This document shows positions 6,638-10,677 of a stretch of DNA of 10,677 nucleotides, piece after piece; within the stretch, counting starts at the first letter, position 1; each line of letters begins with the position of its first letter. A program made the translations under genes and the position numbers. The notes under the pieces were generated by a model that searched no databases, was not told where the DNA came from, and saw only the letters and a program-made list of their open reading frames with translations. The stretch is from Pseudomonadota bacterium (GTDB taxonomy: Bacteria; Pseudomonadota; Alphaproteobacteria; Acetobacterales; Acetobacteraceae), in assembly GCA_021779655.1 (NCBI GenBank), contig JAJYAF010000044.1, positions 1-10,677 of the forward strand, read 5' to 3'.

Positions 6638-6690
6638 CTGACGTGGGTGGATTGGTTCAACCAACCGGCGCAAACTCGGTGCCCACGCAG
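6638..6690. repeat. Nested inverted repeat between the toxin-antitoxin promoter and tRNA-Ser
   Basis: Outer arms CTGACGTGGG (6638-6647) and CCCACGCAG (6682-6690) pair with one bulged base. Inside them lies the 13-bp palindrome TTGGTT-C-AACCAA (6652-6664). On the minus strand this lies just beyond the tRNA-Ser 3' end, so it could be a processing or weak termination structure, but no T-run follows. It might equally be a protein-binding site or an end of the inserted patch. Confidence 0.35.
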
Positions 6691-6699
6691 GGACTGAAG

Positions 6700-6789
6700 T
6701 GGCGGAGAAGGTGGGATTCGAACCCACGGTGCGCGGGAGCGCACGGCGGTTTTCAAGACCGCTGCCTTAAACCACTCGGCCACCTCTCC
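6700..6789 (-). tRNA. tRNA-Ser (anticodon UGA)
   Basis: The minus strand reads a class II tRNA: acceptor GGAGAGG against CTTCTCC (one G-T pair), the D-arm start GGCCGAGTGG, anticodon stem GCGGT with loop CTTGAAA (anticodon TGA), a long variable arm with GTGCGC and GCGCAC arms, T-loop GTTCGAATC, discriminator G and an encoded CCA at 6702-6700. Length with CCA is 90 nt. The gene starts 36 nt after the stop of the DUF815 ATPase on the same strand. Confidence 0.96.
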
Positions 6790-6825
6790 ATGCCGCCGCG
6801 GACGCTCCGCTTTCCCGCAACCGGC

Positions 6826-7671
6826 TCAGCGGGTCAAGCGCACGCCAAGCCGGCCGGCCAGGTCCTGGATGAACTGCCAGGCAACCCGCCCGGAACGGGC
6901 GCCGCGAGTGACCGACCACTCCACCGCCAGCGCGTGCAGCTCCTCCACCCCGACCGCCAAGCCAAACGCTGCGGCATAGCCTTCCACCATTTCAAAAAAC
7001 AGTTCCTGACTGCCGTTGTGAAAACCAAGCCAAAGGCCGAAACGGTCAGAGAGCGAAACCTTTTCCTCCACCGCCTCGCCGGGATTTATGGCGGTTGCGC
7101 GCTCGTTGTCGATCATGTCACGAGGCATGAGGTGGCGGCGGTTGGAGGTGGCGTAAAACAGCACGTTCTCCGGCCGGCCCTCGATCCCGCCATCCAGCAC
7201 CGATTTCAGCGCCTTGTAATCGGCGTCCTCTCGCTCGAACGATAAATCATCGCACAGAAGCAGGCAGCGGCGCGGGGTGCCGCGCAGTACGTTCAATAGC
7301 TCCGGGAGGCTGCGGATATCCTCGCGATGAATCTCGATCAGCGCCAGTTTGCCGCCGTTTTCATTCACCGCCGCATGCACGGCCTTCACCAGCGAGGACT
7401 TGCCCATGCCCCTGGCGCCCCAGAGCATGGCGTTGTTCGCGCTCAGGCCATGAGAGAAACGCAACGTGTTTTCCAGCAGAATCGCCTTCTGCTGGTCAAT
7501 CCCCCGCAACAGCGTGATGTCCACGCGCGCGACCCTGGCCACAGGGCAGAGGCGCGCGGAGGAGGGCTGCCATACGAAGGCGTCCTCCGCTGTCAGGTCT
7601 GGCGCGGCCGGCGGCGGCGGCGCCAGCCGCTCCAGCGCCTCGGCAATCCGCAATAACAAGGCTTCATCCAT
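6826..7671 (-). CDS. DUF815-family P-loop ATPase (AAA+-like)
   Basis: The 281-residue cytoplasmic protein is a full-length DUF815 ATPase. Visible motifs in order are Walker A GARGMGKSS at 85-93, Walker B LLLCDDLSF at 137-145, a sensor-1 type Asn in YATSNRRHL at 173-181, and an arginine in SDRFGLWLGF near 208-217 that could act as a finger residue. The first 50 residues are a helical, proline-rich N-terminal region. The family is widespread in alphaproteobacteria and often lies near yajC; its cellular role is not established, so I assign only ATP binding and hydrolysis. The ATG at 7671 is preceded by GGAAGGAAG about 5-6 nt upstream. The gene diverges from yajC across 99 bp. A TACAAT hexamer (minus strand, 7698-7693) may be its -10 box. 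Confidence 0.9.
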   Translation of the reverse strand: MDEALLLRIAEALERLAPPPPAAPDLTAEDAFVWQPSSARLCPVARVARVDITLLRGIDQQKAILLENTLRFSHGLSANNAMLWGARGMGKSSLVKAVHAAVNENGGKLALIEIHREDIRSLPELLNVLRGTPRRCLLLCDDLSFEREDADYKALKSVLDGGIEGRPENVLFYATSNRRHLMPRDMIDNERATAINPGEAVEEKVSLSDRFGLWLGFHNGSQELFFEMVEGYAAAFGLAVGVEELHALAVEWSVTRGARSGRVAWQFIQDLAGRLGVRLTR

Positions 7672-7698
7672 CGCAGCTTCCTTCCGCCTGGTATTGTA

Positions 7699-7737
7699 CG
7701 CCGCGCCGGTTGACTGCGCGGCGCCGCAACCTATGGT
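7699..7737 (+). promoter_or_regulatory. Candidate yajC promoter with -35 box in a hairpin loop
   Basis: TTGACT (7710-7715), a 16-bp spacer and TATGGT (7732-7737) form a plausible sigma70 promoter with a leader of about 27 nt to ATG 7771. The -35 box sits in the 9-nt centre of a perfect 8-bp inverted repeat, CGCCGCGC (7699-7706) and GCGCGGCG (7716-7723). The repeat could be a regulator site or only a G+C-rich coincidence. Confidence 0.45.
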
Positions 7738-7770
7738 CCGCCACGGATTACGACAACCATGGGGATACCG

Positions 7771-8112
7771 ATGCTCATCGCCGCCGCCTATGCAGAAACC
7801 GCCGCCAGCATGCCGCCGGCCGTCAACTCGCTCATCCAGTTCGCGCCGCTGGTCCTCATCGTCATCGTCTTTTATTTCCTGCTCATCCGGCCCCAGCAGG
7901 TCCAGCAGAAGACGCTGAAGTCCAAGCTCGGGGCGCTCAAGCGCGGAGATAAGGTCGTCACCGCGGGGGGAATCATTGGCACCGTGAAAAAGGCGGTCGA
8001 AGGGGCCAACGAGATCGATGTCGAAATCGCGCCGAACGTGATGGTGAGCGTGGTGCGTTCCACGATCAGCACCGTGCTGGCGCCGGCGGCTCCGGCCAAC
8101 GATAAAGGCTGA
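7771..8112 (+). CDS. yajC: YajC, Sec translocase accessory subunit
   Basis: This 113-residue protein is typical YajC: a short N-terminal MLIAAAYAE-type lead seen in alphaproteobacteria, one membrane helix at about 21-39, the conserved RPQQ at 40-43 directly after it, then a small soluble domain with LKRGDKVVTAGGIIGTV at about 56-72 and a conserved beta-strand region to residue ~103. YajC associates with SecDF-YidC at the inner membrane and supports the SecYEG translocon. I prefer ATG 7771 because GGGGA at 7761-7765 is 5 nt upstream. ATG 7759, four codons earlier, has no Shine-Dalgarno. Length is close to E. coli YajC (110). Unusually, no secD or secF follows: the next gene is ygfZ, on the opposite strand, 48 bp away. 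Confidence 0.93.
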   Translation: MLIAAAYAETAASMPPAVNSLIQFAPLVLIVIVFYFLLIRPQQVQQKTLKSKLGALKRGDKVVTAGGIIGTVKKAVEGANEIDVEIAPNVMVSVVRSTISTVLAPAAPANDKG

Positions 8113-8160
8113 CGACCCGACAGCAACGCCAAACAGCAGGGGGCGCTCGGCGGGCAGGCT

Positions 8161-8970
8161 CTAAGCTCGCAGCTTCATCCAATCCGGCACCCTGGGGCTG
8201 AGCGCGGCACTGCCTGCGGTGAGCGGCTTTTCCAGCGCGTCCAGGCGCAGCATTGCAAGCCCCGCCTGTCCGGAGGTGGAGCGCAACACACCCACCTCCT
8301 GCCCCTCGGCCAGCACGGGCGTGCCGGGTGGCGTGGCAGGCCCGTTCAGAGCAACCGGCACCAGCCGGCGCTTCACCAGGCCGCGATATTTTGTCCGCGC
8401 CGTCAATTCCTGGCCCATATAGCAGCCTTTATCCCAGGCGATGCCGTTCAGTTCATCGAATCCGGCTTCCAGCAACAGGGTTTTTCCTGGTTCCAGGTCG
8501 CGCGTTCCGTCCGGCAGGCCAAGGCTCAGGCGGTGCGCGTCATAAGCGGCGGCGCTTGCGGTCTCGGGCAGCGATGCTGCCGATAGGACCCGGTATCCTG
8601 CTTCCGCCAGCCGCGGATCGGGCGCCGCCACGGCCGCATCCGGCGCCGGTCCGCCCCAGGCGGCGTATACGGCAAGCGACTCGCTTTCGTCGCGCAGTTC
8701 CACCTTGGACCGCAGCCGGAACCGGTTCAGGCGGCGCAGCAAATCGGGCGCTCCGCTGCGTTCGGTGTCCAGCCATAGCTGCCGCTCATCGGCGGAGACG
8801 AAAAAATCGGCCAGGTATTTGCCCTGCGGTGTCAGCAGCGCCGCCCAGACGGCGCAACCCGGCGCCGCCTTGGCAACGTCGTTCGAAACCAGGCCGTTCA
8901 GGAAGGCCACCCGGTCGTCTCCGGCAATGCCGATGACGCCACGGTCCTGTAAGCGGGTAATCCATGTCAT
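8161..8970 (-). CDS. ygfZ: YgfZ/GcvT-type folate-binding protein (Fe-S cluster maintenance)
   Basis: The 269-residue protein has the YgfZ layout: an N-terminal GcvT-like segment (IAGDDRVAFLNGLVSNDV at about 15-32, LLTPQGKYLADFFV at 45-58) and the YgfZ signature KGCYMGQE at 181-188 with the conserved Cys183. A C-terminal barrel-like part contains GVLRSTSG. YgfZ proteins bind folate and help repair or assemble Fe-S clusters in certain enzymes, such as the tRNA methylthiotransferase MiaB in E. coli; there is no sign of full GcvT length. I chose ATG 8970 because homology starts at MTWITRL. The longer frame would need a TTG at 9006. The Shine-Dalgarno is weak (TTGAG). The gene diverges from the GT9 gene across 56 bp (8971-9026), which must hold both promoters; I see no convincing pair of boxes there. 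Confidence 0.9.
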   Translation of the reverse strand: MTWITRLQDRGVIGIAGDDRVAFLNGLVSNDVAKAAPGCAVWAALLTPQGKYLADFFVSADERQLWLDTERSGAPDLLRRLNRFRLRSKVELRDESESLAVYAAWGGPAPDAAVAAPDPRLAEAGYRVLSAASLPETASAAAYDAHRLSLGLPDGTRDLEPGKTLLLEAGFDELNGIAWDKGCYMGQELTARTKYRGLVKRRLVPVALNGPATPPGTPVLAEGQEVGVLRSTSGQAGLAMLRLDALEKPLTAGSAALSPRVPDWMKLRA

Positions 8971-9026
8971 GCCGCTCAAGTTGCGCACTTGCCAGGGGCG
9001 GGGCAAGACGGGATAAGGAAAACGCG

Positions 9027-9953
9027 GTGCGGATTCTTTTCATAACGTCATCCCGGCTGGGCGAGGCCGTCATCTCCTGCGGGATTCTCGAAGCGCTGCG
9101 CACGCAATACCCTAAAGCCCGCATCACGGTGGCCTGCGGCGCGAGTTGTGCCGGGCTGTTCTCCCGGCTGCCCCGGCTGGAGCGGGTCATCACGGTGGGC
9201 AAGGGCACCAGCCGGGATTTCCACCGTTTGCGGGTGTGGAGCAAGTTATTCGGCCGATTCTGGGACATCGCGGTGGATACGCGCGGCTCGTCTCTCCTCT
9301 ATTTCCTGGCGGCCGGCCAGCGCATCGTTATCCATGCCCGTCATGGCCTCCCGCTCTATCAGCAATTTGCTACCGCGCTGCGCTTGTCTCCGCCGCCGCT
9401 GCCTGTTGTCTGGGTCAACGCTTCGGACATGACGGAGGCGAAGCGCCGCCTGCCGGCGGAAGCGCCGCTGATCGGCTTGGGCCCCACCGCAAGCTCGACA
9501 CGCCGGATATGGCCGCCGGAACGCTTTGTCGAAACCTATCGCGCGATCGCGGAAATCCTGCCCGGCAGCCGGCCGGTGGTTTTCACCGGTGTCAGCGACG
9601 CGGAGCGGCTGGCCGGCATGGAAATCCAGGCCCGGCTGCCCGGCGCGCAACTGCTGCCTGCCACCCTGCCGGCCTCGCTGCTGGCCGCCTGCATGGCGCG
9701 GATGCGGCTTTATATCGGCAACGATACCGGATTGCTCCAGCTTGCCGCCGCCGCGCAGGCGCCGGTCGTCGGGCTGTTCGGGCGCGACCGTGTCGCGGAA
9801 TTCGCGCCCGCAGCACCACACGCCGCCGCTGTTGTCGCGCCCGCCGGGAGCCATGAAGGCGCCATGGCCTTGCTCGGCGTGGATGCCGTCCTGGCTGCGG
9901 CGGTTCCTTTGCTTGGCTGCAACGAAAAACCAAGTAATATGCGGGTGTTTTAG
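9027..9953 (+). CDS. Glycosyltransferase family 9 protein (heptosyltransferase-like)
   Basis: The 308-residue protein has the GT9 two-domain GT-B layout. It begins (V)RILFITSSRLGEAVISCG, the family's first strand and glycine loop. The C-terminal half has the nucleotide-sugar site: GPTASSTRRIWPPERF at about 152-167, and YIGNDTGLLQLAAAA at about 229-243 followed by APVVGLFG. GT9 enzymes usually add ADP-heptose to lipopolysaccharide core at the inner face of the inner membrane, so a surface glycan role is likely, but donor and acceptor cannot be read. The start is GTG 9027: AAGGA at 9015-9019 lies 7 nt upstream and homology begins there, whereas the earlier ATG at 8964 would overlap ygfZ. The stop is 6 nt before the dihydroorotase gene, so the two are probably co-transcribed. 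Confidence 0.87.
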   Translation: MRILFITSSRLGEAVISCGILEALRTQYPKARITVACGASCAGLFSRLPRLERVITVGKGTSRDFHRLRVWSKLFGRFWDIAVDTRGSSLLYFLAAGQRIVIHARHGLPLYQQFATALRLSPPPLPVVWVNASDMTEAKRRLPAEAPLIGLGPTASSTRRIWPPERFVETYRAIAEILPGSRPVVFTGVSDAERLAGMEIQARLPGAQLLPATLPASLLAACMARMRLYIGNDTGLLQLAAAAQAPVVGLFGRDRVAEFAPAAPHAAAVVAPAGSHEGAMALLGVDAVLAAAVPLLGCNEKPSNMRVF

Positions 9954-9959
9954 AAGATC

Positions 9960-10677
9960 ATGCGCTTCGATATGGTTTTGAAAAACGGCATGGCGGCGCT
10001 GCCGGGCGGCATTACCGAAGCCGAAATTGGCATCCGCGATGGCATCATTGCGGCAATCGGCACCGGTCTTGGCCCGGCGCGGGCGATTCTGGATGCGTCC
10101 AATCTGCACATCCTGCCCGGGATCATTGATCCGCATGTGCATTTCCGTGATGGCGGCCCGCGGGAGGTCGGGGCGGAAGGCGGGATTCCCGGTGTGGAAA
10201 ATCTGCTCTCGGGCACGCGCGGCGCGGTTCTGGGCGGGGTAACCACGGTTTTCGATATGCCAAATACCGAGCCGCCCGGCACCAGCGCCGCGGCGCTCGA
10301 CGCCAAGCGGGAATATATTGCCGGCCATGCCTGGTGCGATGTGGGATTCTATGCCGGCGCCACCAAGGAGAACATCGGCGAGCTGGGCGCGCTCGAACGG
10401 ATCGAGGGGGTTTGCGGCATCAAGCTGTTCGCCGGTTCTTCCACTGGAAACCTGCTGGTGGAGGATGATACCAGTATCGAGCGGGTGATGCGCGCCGGCC
10501 ACCGGCGCATCGCTTTCCACGCCGAGGATGAATACCGCCTCAAGGCGCGGAAATCGCGCTTCACCTGTGGGGATCCCTATTCAAGCCATGCCGCGTGGCG
10601 GGATGTGGAATGCGCTTTCCTTGGCACCCGGCGCATCCTGGCGCTGGCGCGAAAGACCGACCGCCCGGCCCATATCC
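9960..10677 (+). CDS. pyrC: Dihydroorotase, class I type (3' end beyond the window)
   Basis: About 239 residues are visible of an amidohydrolase. PGIIDPHVHFRD (53-64) contains the metal-binding His59-x-His61 and the substrate Arg63. GGVTTVFDMPNT lies at 92-103, IKLFAGSSTGNLLV at 154-167 places Lys155 at the carboxylated-lysine position, and FHAEDE contains His187. This arrangement fits dihydroorotase, the third step of UMP synthesis, which interconverts N-carbamoyl-aspartate and dihydroorotate. The GSSTGNLLV phrase is frequent in alphaproteobacterial and Bacteroidetes-type enzymes. Other cyclic amidohydrolases (allantoinase, hydantoinase) share the HxH, but dihydroorotase fits best. The gene starts 6 nt after the GT9 stop; AGAAG just upstream is a weak Shine-Dalgarno, consistent with coupling. 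Catalytic C-terminal residues are not visible. Confidence 0.88.
   Translation, partial: MRFDMVLKNGMAALPGGITEAEIGIRDGIIAAIGTGLGPARAILDASNLHILPGIIDPHVHFRDGGPREVGAEGGIPGVENLLSGTRGAVLGGVTTVFDMPNTEPPGTSAAALDAKREYIAGHAWCDVGFYAGATKENIGELGALERIEGVCGIKLFAGSSTGNLLVEDDTSIERVMRAGHRRIAFHAEDEYRLKARKSRFTCGDPYSSHAAWRDVECAFLGTRRILALARKTDRPAHI

Noticed and set aside
6553..6783. Longer antitoxin frame starting inside tRNA-Ser
   Set aside because: The MAEWFKAAVLKT-type start is the usual false translation of a tRNA-Ser gene, and a good Shine-Dalgarno precedes ATG 6552.
8989..9017. TTGCCA-17-GATAAG as promoter for the GT9 gene
   Set aside because: Transcription would start only a few bases before GTG 9027 and exclude the Shine-Dalgarno at 9015-9019, so it is unlikely to be the working promoter.
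9246..10520. 424-residue minus-strand frame opposite the GT9 and dihydroorotase genes
   Set aside because: It spans two well-supported genes on the other strand and shows no conserved motif.
1..10677. CRISPR array or tandem repeat block
   Set aside because: No series of regularly spaced repeats was seen; the only repeated elements are the short palindromes listed.

Overview
The window reads as a high-G+C alphaproteobacterial chromosome segment. The porin type, the YajC N-terminus, the P-loop ATPase next to yajC and the YgfZ/GT9/dihydroorotase cluster suggest Acetobacteraceae or a close relative. That placement is inference; no marker gene is present. Most of the window is housekeeping, with a small accessory patch (about 5260-6690) between two tRNA genes.

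Layout. 1-185: 3' end of a universal stress protein. 410-1588: outer-membrane beta-barrel porin, closed by a near-perfect rho-independent terminator. 1786-3135: NCS1-type nucleobase/vitamin permease. It converges on, and overlaps by 55 bp, a minus-strand gene (5123-3081) that encodes one polypeptide made of a complete GlcNAc-6-phosphate deacetylase (NagA) followed by a complete MurNAc-6-phosphate etherase (MurQ). These are consecutive steps of cell-wall sugar recycling. Upstream of it on the same strand are tRNA-Thr(UGU), a RES-type toxin with its Xre/DUF2384 antitoxin, tRNA-Ser(UGA) and a DUF815-family ATPase. From 7771 the strand changes: yajC (without secD/secF behind it) faces ygfZ, and ygfZ diverges from a GT9 glycosyltransferase followed at once by a dihydroorotase that runs off the right edge.

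How the genes work together. The fused enzyme would take MurNAc-6-P to GlcN-6-P plus D-lactate and acetate, feeding recycled peptidoglycan into amino-sugar metabolism. The toxin-antitoxin pair forms a translationally coupled operon behind a sigma70-like promoter embedded in repeated GCCATATGGC palindromes, probably the antitoxin's own operators. The permease, YajC, YgfZ, GT9 and dihydroorotase serve transport, secretion, Fe-S enzyme maintenance, surface glycan assembly and pyrimidine synthesis.

The strongest candidate for something under-described is the NagA-MurQ fusion. The palindromic control region of the RES-Xre module is second.
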